From contig CAXKVR010000149.1 of the NCBI GenBank assembly GCA_964058845.1, positions 1 to 64,000 of the forward strand: 64,000 nucleotides of DNA, written 5' to 3'. Each line of letters starts with the position of its first letter. Position 1 is the stretch's first letter. A model generated the notes under the pieces. It was not told the origin of the DNA. It saw only the letters and a program-made list of their open reading frames with translations, and did no database searches. The position numbers and the translations under genes were made by a program. Of the stretch, positions 35,127-47,339 are shown in pieces. Source of the DNA: Carex sylvatica. Lineage: Eukaryota > Streptophyta > Magnoliopsida > Poales > Cyperaceae.

Positions 35127-38100
35127 TCATCCTCGTCGTTTTCTGCCGGAGGGAGACAACCTACGAGCCGCTATGCCTTTGCCATCCCTGTGCGGCTGCA
35201 CGCGCCTCTGCGGACTCGCATCTCCTAAATCCTCCTCCTCCATATCCTCGTCCTCCTCTCCCGTATACATGGGATGCGTACCTGTACCGGCTGTCCATGG
35301 ATCAAATACACCAGCTGACTCTGCGGGTGCCGGGCCTGTACGTAGCTCCCATGGATCTTCCTCCCAGCTTGCAGCATACATGGCAGGAGGCGGTGTACCA
35401 AATAATGCAGAGACAAAGCCATCTGCAGTCTGAGATGCACTCCCTCCAGCCTCGTAGTCGTGCTCCATCTCCACTCCATATCGTGGCATGTGGGAGCCAA
35501 TGTCCTCAGCACCTGTATCGAAGGGGGGCAGCTCATCCACGCTATAACTAGGCTCGGCATTCCAACGAGGTGCTCCATCCTAAATTGAAATAATGTCAGT
35601 TTTGCTACGTACAAATAACTCTGCAGTAAATAATATCAAACAGTAACTGACCGGGCCAAGCTCTACCGGAACTCCGTATTTATTTCTGTAAGCGTCCCAT
35701 CCTTGTGTATTCAACACCCAGTGGTGAAACGCCCAACCCGAGTCATCCTCTACATAATTGAAAGTTAAGTGAGTTACAACAAATAATTCAGTGAAAATAG
35801 AACCATTGCGTGTGTCCTACTTTTAATATTAACTTGCAATTACCTGCAGGAGGTGGTGGCATATCCTGAGCGTATATGGCCTCTGGTTGATAATCTGGAT
35901 TACGTGGTGTCTTCTGTATATCCCGCCAATTGATGTTCTCCCCATAATCGCGCAGCATGCCAACGAGGCGGCCTTCAAAACCGCCTGTCTCCACGATTGG
36001 TGCAGTGTGCTCGAGCATTTGGCATCCTATATATCGCCAAGCATCTCTCGCCATGCACACCAGGCTGTGTCCAACTCCTCTCATAGCTGTCAACATCTTC
36101 ACACAACATGATTATGACAACAGTAAGTAATTAAAATTTACAATTTGTAATTACAGTATGTTTAAGTTGTATTTACCGCGCGAGCATTGATCGGACCCCA
36201 AGGCATGTAATTCCCAGATGAATCCATCAGTCTACGTCGAAGGTTGTCGCCATAATGGCCCGTAAGATAGACTGACGGCATGCCCCATCTCTGGTACCAG
36301 ACGGCATATCTCAAATCCCCGGGACCAGCACCCACTGACGCTCCCGATGGCGGACTCCATAACTGCTGATCCGGATGTCGAGCCAAGCCGTACTCCAAGA
36401 TGAAATGCTGTCTCCAGTCGACTTTGGGCTTAGTGTGCGCCGTACTGTAGGTACAATTAATTAGAAATGAGATAAACGGTGACATTACTAAAGGAATAAT
36501 AAAATTAAGTACGTAGTACTTACTTGTGAAACTTGTCGGTATCATCCTTACCCATCAGCGGGTTATCCGGAATGAAAGCATCCAAGCCAAATTGTCGAGA
36601 CACCCGATCGGGATAGTGATACTCCACTATCCAGAAACAAACGACTGGTCCCCGGTAATACCATAGTCGTGTCTGCTCCAGTGTCAGCGGGCTCAGCCAT
36701 CTACGCTGATATCATGTACGATACGGAAACCAATCGACATTCGCATCTCGGAGCATCTGGAGCTGACCCCGAACATAAGAAACCCCCCTGCCTGTTTCTT
36801 CATAACTCTGATGACTGCCCCATATGGCACCGTACGCGGGGCATCTGTCTGGGGTAGGAACTCCCCATCGGGGATGTGGCAATGGTATAACTGGCCGATT
36901 TACAGGCAGATGTGACCACGACCAATGCTGTAGCAGAAGAAGCAGTCCAAAAATCTGTTTATTCCTCACCTGAAAATTTAACTTAAAATAAAAACTTGGT
37001 GCGTCTTATTCAACTTTCAATTACAACGTATATTAATACAGACTTACCAGACAGGCATGACACAGGCCTCTGTATAAGTGGGCAAGGACCGCTCCACCCC
37101 AGTTCCATCTCGATTCTTTCTCCATGTTTCTCAGCAGGGAGAGGTACATAATCGGGACCGCATCTCCGCTGGAATCCTCGAACATGACAGCACCACACAA
37201 ATCCAGCACATACGCCCTAGTATACCTGCAATATAAAATAATCAATATAAATAATTGAGATTATTGATTAACTACTAAGTTACTTTAAAGAGTGTAATGG
37301 TACCTCCTGACCGCCTCAATGTCATCAGTCTCAGGAAATATCTGATTCTGAAAGAAGTGAGACCGGAGTGCATTTAGAGAAATACAGTACCCAGAATACC
37401 GGAACTCCTCCTCCTCCTCCTCCCCCTTCTTCTTCTTCTTCTTCAATTTCTTCTGCAGATTCTTTGGATCACACCCTAACAACTCCGGTATCATCCTCTG
37501 CAGGTTTGGATGGTCTGAGATGCCACATATGGGCCGCCATCAATGGGTAAACCCCATAATGCGCTCACATCACCAAGGGTGACTGTCATCTCCCCGACCG
37601 GGAGATGAAATGTATGGGTCTCAGGTCGCCATCTCTCCGCTAGACCATGCATCAGAGACTGATCGATCTTACTCTGCGGCATAGTGGCAAGCTGATACAA
37701 CCCAAGGTTCAAGAGGCATCGCTGCATTTCTTCATGGGGGACGAACGGAATCTCAGACCTGCGGTGCCTCACCGTAAGCATGACATCATCCTGTATTTAT
37801 TATCAATTTATGAGACTCAAATCGTGTCATTTTTTTAGTATTATTTATTTACATTAAGTATAAAAATCACGTACCTCAAGAGATGCCAATGAGACGCGGT
37901 GCTTAACGTGATGGGTCCATAGAAGATGACTAAATGTATCAGGATCATGCGCACCATCTGTAAAACCAGCCTGAGAACCCGTTCCAATCGGATCCTCATA
38001 TGACGACGGACCCTCTCCAATCGGATCCACCGAGGACGTGCCCGCTACACTCGGATCCACGGCATCTGGACCCGCTGTAGCCGGATCCGCTGCAGGTGCA

Positions 38101-38132
38101 GCTCGTACTCCCCACCGTCTAGATCTGGGCAT
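35127..38132 (-). pseudogene. Plant mobile domain (MAIN/MAIL1-like) gene carried by the MULE
   Basis: Eight exons on the minus strand with GT-AG borders: 37875-38132, 37304-37790, 37048-37225, 36524-36969, 36177-36444, 35844-36096, 35652-35749 and 35127-35579. Hallmarks of the aminotransferase-like plant mobile domain are present: HGLAERWRPETHTFHLPVGE, TVTLGDVSALWGLPIDG, LNALRSHF, YTRAYVLDLCGAVMFED, WNWGGAVLAHLYRGLC, and WIVEYHYPDRVSRQFG. The C-terminal exon is acidic and then basic (SPQRRVQPHRDG). Two lesions: a one-base deletion near 37535 (frame change between LPIDG and CGISDHPNLQR), and a TGA at 36712-36714 between WFPYRT and YQRRWLSP. A GAA/AAG microsatellite (37402-37446) adds Lys and Glu runs. 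Host PMD proteins (MAIN, MAIL1) act in gene silencing and genome stability; the transposon copy's role is unknown. Confidence 0.88.
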
Positions 38133-38139
38133 ACTACAT

Positions 38140-39044
38140 TTACAAAAAAAATCCATATTAATCAACCACAAATTTTAAAAATTAAAATTAATTCGAAATT
38201 TTAAACAATTTATAAATATTTTCAACCAAATTCAAACCCTAATTGAACTGCAAATTCAAGCAATTAAAACCCTAAAATAGTGAATTATTTATAATAAACT
38301 ACTAATTATATGATATTAATACATCCAATAATTATACAATAACTATAGTATATATTTAATATATTAAGAATATACCATATTAATTTAGTAATAAAAGTTA
38401 ACAATCCGTAAAATAATCAATAACCACATGAAAATAATAATAATAGTAAAGGTACATAAAATTTTATTATACTATGAAATTCAATAAACTTTTATATAGT
38501 ATGAAATTTACTTTTTAAAATAAAAATTATTGTGAAAATCGACAAACAAATAAAATTTGGAAAAAACATAAGTATGCATATTTTTTTTTAAAATATTGAT
38601 AATTTACTTGCAAAAAAGATTGTAATTTTTAAACAAATTTTCATGTACTTTAAAATAATTAATCAAATACATAAATTATCTATCTACGATCTTTTCTAAA
38701 AAAAATAAAATAGCATTTATAATTTTAAAATTTAATTCCGCAATTTCCGCAATTTAATAACATTTACATAATTTAATAGCATTTACATAATTTAATAGCA
38801 TTTACATAATTTAATAGCATTTATAATTTAAAAAAAAATACATAATTACCGCAATTATAATTTTAAAATTTAATCCCGCAATTTCCGTAATTTAATAGCA
38901 TTTATTAATAACCCCCAATTTTCATAATTCGTGACATTATACCAATTCTAACAATTCATAATCGAATCGAATTTAACAATTACACAACTTAATTACATTT
39001 GCATAAGTTACACAATCGAATAGAATTCAACAATTACACAATTT
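38140..39044. other. AT-rich 5' region of the PMD gene
   Basis: Noncoding, very AT-rich, with several copies of tttaatagcatttacataat around 38755-38825. Presumably promoter and 5'UTR of the PMD gene. Confidence 0.45.
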
Positions 39045-39375
39045 CATCACAATCGAGTCGAACCGAATCGATTTGAATCGAATCGAACCGAATCAACCGA
39101 ATCAATTCGATTTCAATAATTACACAATTTAATCACAATCGAATCGAACCGAATCGATTTTAACCGAATCGAACCTAATCGATTTTAACCGAATCGAACC
39201 GAATCGATTTTAACCGAATCGATTTGAATCGAATCGAACCGAATCAATCGAATCAATTCGATTTCAATAATTACACAATTTAATCACAATCGAATCGAAC
39301 CGAATCGAATCGATTTTAACCGATTTTAACCGAATCGATTTGAATCGAATCGAACCGAATCAACTCGATTTCAAC
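39045..39375. repeat. Minisatellite of aatcgaatcgaacc units
   Basis: About 330 bp of tandemly permuted GAATCGAACCGAATCGATTT phrases, upstream of the PMD gene and close to the right terminal repeat of the MULE. TTCGATT occurs on both strands. Confidence 0.85.
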
Positions 39376-39729
39376 AATTACACAACTTAATCGCATTCAA
39401 TCGATTCGAAAACTTACCCGAGAGAAATGGAGCAATTCCAACGAGGTAGATCGCGGAGACGTGCGGATTCGTGGGCCGGGAGGTGCGAGCGAGCGAGAGA
39501 GTGAGCGAGCGAGGGAGAGGAGAGGAGTGGCGCAGCAGCGGCGGAGACAAGGATGGAGCACCGGCGGCGGGGGTGGGGGCGGACTTGGCTGGGGCGGCGG
39601 CTGGGGTTTTTTTTTCCTTTTTGTTGTTCTGGTGCGGAGGGGAGGCAGAGAAGGGAGTGGGGAAAGGAGGGTTCACGGGTTAAATCCACCCTAGTGGACC
39701 GCCCGTCCCTGGGGCAGTTTGCTCACCAA

Positions 39730-39907
39730 TGGACCGCCCTCTGTGGGGGCGGTTTGCTCTCCCTGTGACCCGCCCGAGGCCCAGGCGGGTCGCTTGTATT
39801 TTGGGCCGCCCCGGGCCCGGGCGGTTGGGTTATTTTTAAAAAAAAAAATTTGTCAAGGTTATTTTTAAAATTTAGTTTTGTTTTTTGGGTATTAATAAAA
39901 AAGGCCG
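39730..39907. repeat. Right terminal inverted repeat of the MULE
   Basis: The complement of 30022-30200. The GC-rich core and AT-rich outer end are both present, and the repeat is followed directly by the TACTTTTG duplication. Confidence 0.93.
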
Positions 39908-39915
39908 TACTTTTG

Positions 39916-42058
39916 TGAATGAAAATAATTAATTGTCCATTTACCGTTTAATCGTCTGTTTATTTTAGTTTATTTTCATTTATCTCTGTTTATTTAAATT
40001 TATTCCAATGAATATTTATTTTCACATTTATTTTTCTATGATAGTGTGTGATAATAAGTTTTATAAATCATGCATTGTAGTTTTATTTGTACTTGGACGT
40101 GCATACAATATTTTTTTTTTCTTCTTCTTACTAACTTTGAAATTGATTAATTCTTTTGTTATTTATACACCATATATTTTTTCTTACTTACTAATGTAAT
40201 TTTTTCAATTAGTGCGACATGTTCGTTTATGAAACTAAGTTGTTATCACAAACTAAATTTAGTGATTTTATATTGTAATGTTTCATTTCTTTCAAATAAT
40301 ATGTTATTAGTATTTAAGAAAGATTAATTCTTAAATTTATTTTTTTATTAAATAAATGTGTTATTTACACATACAAAGTGTTTATGTCTAAAAAAAAAGT
40401 GTAGTGTCATGTTATAATAATAAAACTAAGTTAAATTAAGTTTATTTGATAAGTTTAATGAGTTAAACAAATTATTTTTAATAAATTATGATATATATAC
40501 ATGAATGTAATAAATATGTTAAATTGTCCGAATAATTTCGATTAATCAACCACATACCAATTAATTACTTGGCGATATTCCGTCTGTCCGACAACTGCAT
40601 ACCGTTATGGTTCATACAATTCAAGTGCAGTCACCAAATTAGTCCAGCGACAATCCATTTTAAACCTCTCAGGCATTGCACAAGATTTCTTTCACCTTAC
40701 GGTTTGGGATTTACTCTCAATCCGTTTGAAATTCAGACCAGCGCAGGGGACAGTATTATTGGACTTTAAGATTCGTGTTAAGTTAAAAAAAATGGTTCAG
40801 ATCTACTAATTATAAAAAAAATGGTTCAAATCTTAAGACGGGCCTCCGATATTCTAAATAGATACCGAAATAATTTTAATTCAGGTTTAGAGTATTCACC
40901 TCCTCCTCAGGTTCCGAAATAATTTAGATTCAAATTTGGTACTAAAATTGATGCATCCAAATTTTTAAAATAAATTATAACAGTAAAAAAGTTAAAGATT
41001 CTCTCACAGAAAGATGTTGACGGTTGTAATTTAAAAATAAAAATATGGCTATATGAGACATGATTGAAGACATAAAAGATATGAGCTATTTGAACTTTAT
41101 CTATAAATAGTATAATTTCAATACCTTATATTTTTCGTGTTTTAATTGTGCATCATATTTTTAATTTTATTTTTAAAATGCAAATAGTCAATCTAAATTG
41201 ATCAACATGATCTCTATATTAAAATATGCTATGATACCAAATTTTATATCTCTGTTTTATTTTACCTACTTTTGATGGGTATAAATTTTTTGTTTTGGAT
41301 GACTAATATTTTTTCTAAAAACCAATGATTTTGTATTTATCTAAAAAAAATAGTAAAGAATTTTTGAAAAATATAAAATTTAGTTTTCAATTGATTATTT
41401 AAATTAAAAAAATAAAGATAAAAATATAAAATACGAGATATTAGGACTCTACTTCTTAATAATATTATAAAAAAATGAAATCATCTGTTTCTCTGGGTGC
41501 AGAAATTTTCTACTCCCTCAGTCACTGCGTATGAGACCGGTTATTGTTAAAGAAAACTGGTCACTGTTTATTTTTGAATTGGAGGTCCACATGCAGTGAC
41601 TTTGGAGATATGAAATTTGTGCCTCTAGAGAGACAGAGAATTTGGTTCCTATTATAAAACAGTTGAAACGTAGAAACTTGAATACTGTTCCAATGGTCAT
41701 TATTCCCTTCCGTCTTTCCTTTTCTTCTATCGACAATTGTGGGTCTCGACCGTGACAATTTGAAAGAAACCATTATAGTGAGGGAAATAAATCTGCTGCG
41801 ATTCCAAAAAATTGTAGGAACCTGCAATTCAAAATCTCTTCTTTCATTTTTCTTAAGATCTGTGCATTTCATAAAATGAAGGGAGGAATTTTGAATCACA
41901 GTCTCCCTGTGATTCTTTGGAATCACAGCAGATTTTATTTCCTCGAGCGAGGCTTCTGGCGAGGAATGACTTTTAAGATGCGAAGAAGCTTTCACTGGAG
42001 AAAGGGTGCGATGCTAGTGCTACGTGGTATATAAAGAGGAAACGAATCTATTTGGTTT
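39916..42058. other. AT-rich spacer, no gene
   Basis: Noncoding. Inverted phrases such as gacataaaagatatgagcta and gatctctatattaaaatatg around 41040-41230 look like an old MITE, but the arms could not be paired firmly. Confidence 0.35.
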
Positions 42059-42477
42059 GAGGAGGATTCAAATACTTCTATTTGTTTGTGTCTTCATTGT
42101 ATTTTTATTTTTAAAAATTTTAATAACTAAAAATTTAAATTATAAATGTTAAAATAAAATCGTTAGATATGATCTATGTTATTTTTTCAATATGCTCATA
42201 AAATATTATCACATTTTAATTTTGTTTTCATGTGAATTAATAAGTTGAAAAATTAACGTCTAGAAATTATACACATCAGTATATTTTTTACAATCTTTTG
42301 ATGACAATCAAAACAAAGTTGAAATATCGTAATATTTTACATGTGCATAGATAAAATGATATATATCATATTCAACGGTTTTATTTTGATTTTTAAGTTT
42401 CAAATTTTTAGTTATTAAAGTTTTTAAAAATAAAGACATGATGAATACACAAAAAATAGAGATATTTGAATACTCTC
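42059..42477. mobile_element. Mutator-like MITE
   Basis: About 75 bp arms match with modest divergence: GGATTCAAATACTTCTATTT at the left and its near-complement ending tatttgaatactctc at the right; both share TAATAACTAAAAATTT at their inner ends. Flanks atttggttt / gtttgattt agree at 7 of 9 positions, an eroded 9 bp duplication. 419 bp, noncoding. Confidence 0.65.
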
Positions 42478-45400
42478 GTTTGATTTATATCAAGAATAAA
42501 TACTAAGAACATCATTTCAACGCTACTTGGCATATATTGGAGGATTGTCAATAAAATTTATCAACTTAAATAAAGTAAAATTAAATTGTTTAATATATTA
42601 TTTTCAACATGTTACACATCAATCTATAAGACATTTGCAAATTATTAAGTCATTTATATGAATTCTTTTAACTATTAATATTTGGGAGATGATAACTGCA
42701 CCCGTACTAAAATATCTTCAAAATTTATGCATTATAAATATCTCAAGAGCGCAAAACTTGAGCAATGATTTTTTTTTTCTACAAGTATTAATATCGTTAT
42801 TCTCAACTATTTAACACTATGTACGAAAATATTTATACTTATAATGTAAATAATTATCTCCCATAAATCAAATTCTCCAAATAGCTCCACACCATAAATA
42901 CACAGGGGACCACTTAAATTACATAGGGAGACTATACACGTTTCTAAAAATATTAATATTACCATAACTATATGGAGAGCGCAAAACTTTACATATGACG
43001 TCTGAAAGTATTAATATCAAGTATTGCAAGTATTTATAAATACGTACAAAAATATTTATATATACATTGTACAAATTTTAATTTTTAGGTGTTTAATCAT
43101 TTCAAGTTATACATCAACAAAGTATTAATATTTTATTTTCAAAGTATTTATATCTATGAGGTCAACTATTTTTGTTGGAAAAAAATTAATGCGGGGACTA
43201 TTGAGGAAGGTTGATGAGGAAATACAGGATCTCCACTACTTCATTAGAGGAAGGTTGACGTGGGAATAATTGGGGGACTTAAAAAAATGGATGATCATAT
43301 CAAGTTACGTATGCAAATATTAATATCTTATGATCATATCAAGTTACCCGGGATTAAATTTCTTACTCTGAACTAAGGTAGATTAAAATAATCATGTTTG
43401 GTTGGAGTTTGATGGAGCAAGCTCATGAAGAGAGAGAAAATTATAACACGACTCTAATCGTGGGATCTACAAGTAAAGTAAGTTTCTTCATCTAAAGAGG
43501 CGAAGTAATTTACTTCAGGTTGGCTCAAATGTTACTTCATCTTACTTCAAATTTAGTGCTTGTTTGATTCTTTAAAGTTGGAGTAAATGGTTTACTTCAC
43601 TTACTCTCCAATCAAACATGACCTTATTTTATAAGTATTAATATTTTATTTTTAAAGTATTTATAACTATGAAGGTTGATGCAGAGATGCGTGCGAAAAC
43701 TTAAAAAAGAGATATTATAATACATCATTAGAGGAAGGTTGATGAAGAGATTTTGAAGAAAGTAGGAAGGTGAATTAATATAATTATTCTTAATATTTAA
43801 AACGTTTTGATTGATGATGAAAACAAGTTTCAAAATGATGTCATAAAGTTAATCTATATAAATCATCCTATATAAGTCATTTACGTGGCATATATTCGTT
43901 TGCCATTAGATTAAAAATTTATTCTCATTTTATTTTTACTTCGAATTTTCACAAATTGCTCTCCATTAAATACCATTTGGGAAAAACCTGCTTCTAAACT
44001 TAGTTCTCATTTTATTATACTTTGAATTTTCACAGGTAAATTACTCTCCAGTAAATACCATGAGATAAAAACCTGCTTCTAAACCTTTTCAGTTTTGCAA
44101 CACAATTTAACAAGAGGCATTTAATAAATAAAAAAAAATGACTCCAATCAGATCAACTGGGACCGTCCAATAGGGAAATAAATTTGCTGCGATCCGAATT
44201 ATATGAACAGTACTCTGAAATTTATACTTTTCTAAATCTAACCGTTTAATTTTTTTCTGTACACGCATTTTCAAATAGTTAGTTTTTTTATACACATATC
44301 TCAAAATAAATTAACAGTTAGATTTAAAAAAACAGAAATTTCAGAATAATATTCATCTAATTTGAATCGCAACAGATTTATTCCCGTCCAATAGGACCAA
44401 AAAAATAATTAAGATAGATCCCAATAAAAATAACAGGCAGTGCTACGCGGCTACCCAGAGGACACACATGGGTCCAACTAAATTGTCTCCTTGCCAATGT
44501 AACCATGCAACGACACAGGTGCGACTGTGACACGTGTACGATAGATAAACATGGCGACATGCCACGCCTGCCCCCTCCGCTCGGTTTGGTACAAAACAAG
44601 CCGCTACCAGCCGCTATGGCGTGAACTGAGGTCATAAATGGTAGTTGACAATTGGGGCCCCCTTGAAAGAACAAGGTCACTTAAACCAAACATGGCAATC
44701 TATTTAGAGATGTCTGATGTAGTGAGTCGCTGCGTTTTATGTTTCTTTATTGTTATCTTTTTTTCTGTTTTATTCTTGCAAACGAAATTAAATATAAAAG
44801 ACGGTTCAACTGCTTATATTGTTATATCTTTAGTTTTAAAATTCTAATCATTTTAAATTTAAAACTTAAATACTAAATAAAAATCGTTAGAATAATTTAT
44901 GACATTTTTTTGGTTGAAAGCCCGTAGGTGATTGCATTGATCCAATAATTTACAAGATAACTATTACATAGGTTTTTTGTTTAAATTAAAAAGCATGAAA
45001 CCTATACATTGAGCTACTTGTAAAATTATCTAATTTGCTATGTCATAAAATAACTGATACGTGAAGCCAGAGAATACGAATTGGTCTATTCGCGCCCGAT
45101 TAGCAAGTAGGTGGGCCTTCTGATTTTCTTCTCTGAAAATGTAGACACATCAGTAATTTTGATTTGCATGTGATGTGTAACCCTTCCTTAAGGACGAAAC
45201 GTCTTCTTTTTTTCAAAATTGATTTCAAAATTGACGTCGTCTAAAGGAATGTGCAGCCGAGAGACATTGAATCAAATCCGACCGAGACAGTCACCACTCA
45301 GAGAGGATGAAGGAGAGGGCACTGAATCAAACCAGACCGAGACAGTCATCACTTAGCTGAAAAAGCACTGAATCAAATTGGATCGGGAACTGAATCAACC

Positions 45401-46110
45401 GAACCGGGACAATCACCACTCAAAGAGAAGAAAGAAGAAGGAAAGAAGAAGAAGAAAGAGAAGAGGAAGGAGACAACTCTTAGCAATCTTGTCATCGGTA
45501 ACAACCATAAAGCATGTACTTTATTCACATATATATAGTTATAATAGATAAAAGAGAAGAGACAAGAAGGAGATCGATGCTACCAAGTGCCGTCACGAAA
45601 CAGGAAAAGGTGATCTTGAGCGCAATCCGAGGTTGGAGGAAGCAGAGACAAGAAATCCATATCGTTGCCGACGGATTGTGACGAGGACGATGGAGTAGAA
45701 CGAGACGGAGTAAATAAGCCGCGACTAGATCCGAAGTGGAAGCGTCGGCTCAATGAAAGCAAGGTGATAGTAGTTGATGAAGCGTCGCCTCGAAATGAGA
45801 ACCTTGTCAGCTCGGCTCGAAAGAAGGACTTCGTCGACTTGGCTTGAAAGAAGGACCTCGTCGGCTTGGCTTGAAAAGAGAACCTCCTCTGCTCAGTAAG
45901 TGGACGGAGTGAAAAGCAGTGGGATGGAGGCGGGGCGAGGGGTGGCAGGGCCAGAGGCGGCGGGGCAAGGGATGGCGAGGTGAAGGCGGGACAAAAGGCA
46001 GCGACGCGGAGTGAAGGCAGAGGGTGGCGCTTTCGACTCTCAAAACGGCAGACCTAACCCTAGCTTTCTTTTTCTTTGTTCGCTTCCCACAGCTCCGATG
46101 AGTTTATTTG
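42478..46110. other. AT-rich spacer with MITE relics and a GA-rich block
   Basis: At 43390-43630 TAAAATAATCATGTTTGGTT pairs with the complement of ccaatcaaacatgaccttat, a probable Tourist/hAT-like MITE. From 45240 to 46060 the sequence is purine-rich, with near-direct repeats of cttggcttgaaagaaggacc at about 45820-45900. No gene is supported. Confidence 0.4.
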
Positions 46111-46340
46111 GTTGCGAGCAAAAATATTTATGACATTTTTTCGAAGTACAATGATAATAACATTTCAATTATATTTTGATTGTTCTTAACAGCTGGCAAA
46201 GATACACTTAAATGAATATTTGGACTTTGATTTTCTCTTTTTTTACTCGATTCATAACAAAGTAAAATGACAAAGTGATAATTTTTTATGTGCATGTGAA
46301 TTGTATATAACGATTTCATTTAATATATAAATTTTAAAAA

Positions 46341-46350
46341 TTTTGTTATT

Positions 46351-46385
<35 letters not shown>
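46341..46385. repeat. (TA)n microsatellite
   Basis: About 18 uninterrupted TA units, ending in tatagg. Confidence 0.85.
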
Positions 46386-46386
<1 letters not shown>

Positions 46387-46580
46387 TATGATAAAGACAT
46401 ACAAAAATAAATAATTAAACTATTTTTTTTATAAGTAGTGGATTTTCCATCAATTTCATATTGAAACCAAAATTACTTCCTATTATGGTTCCCAAAATAG
46501 ATACCAAAATCAGAAGTATAGAATTCATACAGATATCAGTTCTTTTGAAATAGAAAAGCAACAGAACATACACATACAAC

Positions 46581-47280
46581 TAGTGGTTTGCAAACGGACT
46601 GGGCCGGGCATCACTGTTTTTTTTTTCAAAAATCCTGCCCTGCCCATTTAATACCCGTGCCCATCACGGGTTCGGGGGCCGGGCGGTCCGATCCGGGTCC
46701 GAGTTTTTTTGTTCTTGTTTTTTGTTCTGTTTTTTTCTTTAAAACCAATAAATTATAAATCCAAATTCATTGAAACATATGTAAATTATAAAAAAAAATA
46801 AACAAAGCAATGTCCTCATGCAATTAATTTTTTTTATTGCTTTTAGTGTTTAAAATATATATATATATATATATATATGAAATTAGTTTCTGAGATGGAT
46901 GAGCAAATAAAAATTAATATCTTTGTCAATATGACGTTTTGAAAGTAATTTCATTAAAATATATGAAATTATCATATATCTATTAAATTACAAATAAAAT
47001 TGTCATTTAAATTATATATTTTAGTCACTTTATATAAAATAAATTTATGCATGTCTAATATAGTTAGTTTAAAATATTATTTTTTATATGAAAATATATT
47101 GGTTTGGAGGAAATTTGAAAAAAATTTGAAATTTGAAAAAAATGGGTATGGGTACACGGTCACGGGCACGGGTACACGGGTTCACGTGTATCCGTGCATA
47201 CCTGTGGCACGGGCATGGTCTGGTCTAGGCACGATCAGACCGGTCAGGGTACGGTCCCCGGAGACATTTGCAAACCACTA
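46581..47280. mobile_element. Non-autonomous hAT element
   Basis: Terminal inverted repeats TAGTGGTTTGCAAA begin at 46581 and end at 47280, with a perfect 8 bp direct repeat CATACAAC on both sides (46573-46580, 47281-47288). The 700 bp interior has GC-rich subterminal arrays (cgggcacgggtacacggg) around AT-rich DNA with a TA run at 46855-46878. There is no transposase. TIR form and 8 bp duplication identify the hAT superfamily. Confidence 0.9.
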
Positions 47281-47339
47281 CATACAACAACACAAAAACA
47301 TATAACTAGCTAAATTTAAGAAAAACAAAACAGTTGACA

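Larger units (their letters stand above)
30022..39907. mobile_element. 9.9 kb Mutator-like element with transposase and PMD gene
   Basis: Near-perfect terminal inverted repeats of about 180 bp (30022-30200 and 39730-39907) start CGGCCTTTTTTATTAATACC inward and contain a GC-rich core (CGCCCGGGCCCGGGGCGG). They are flanked by an 8 bp direct repeat TACTTTTG (30014-30021 and 39908-39915). Inside are a plus-strand MuDR-type transposase (30780-33917) and a minus-strand eight-exon plant mobile domain gene (35127-38132), arranged tail to tail. The high similarity between the repeats argues for fairly recent insertion, but both genes now carry lesions, so this copy probably cannot move by itself. Confidence 0.93.

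Noticed and set aside
39461..39768. Gly/Arg-rich open frames near the MULE right end
   Set aside because: They come from GC-rich terminal repeat DNA in several frames and have no domain content; probably the PMD gene leader.
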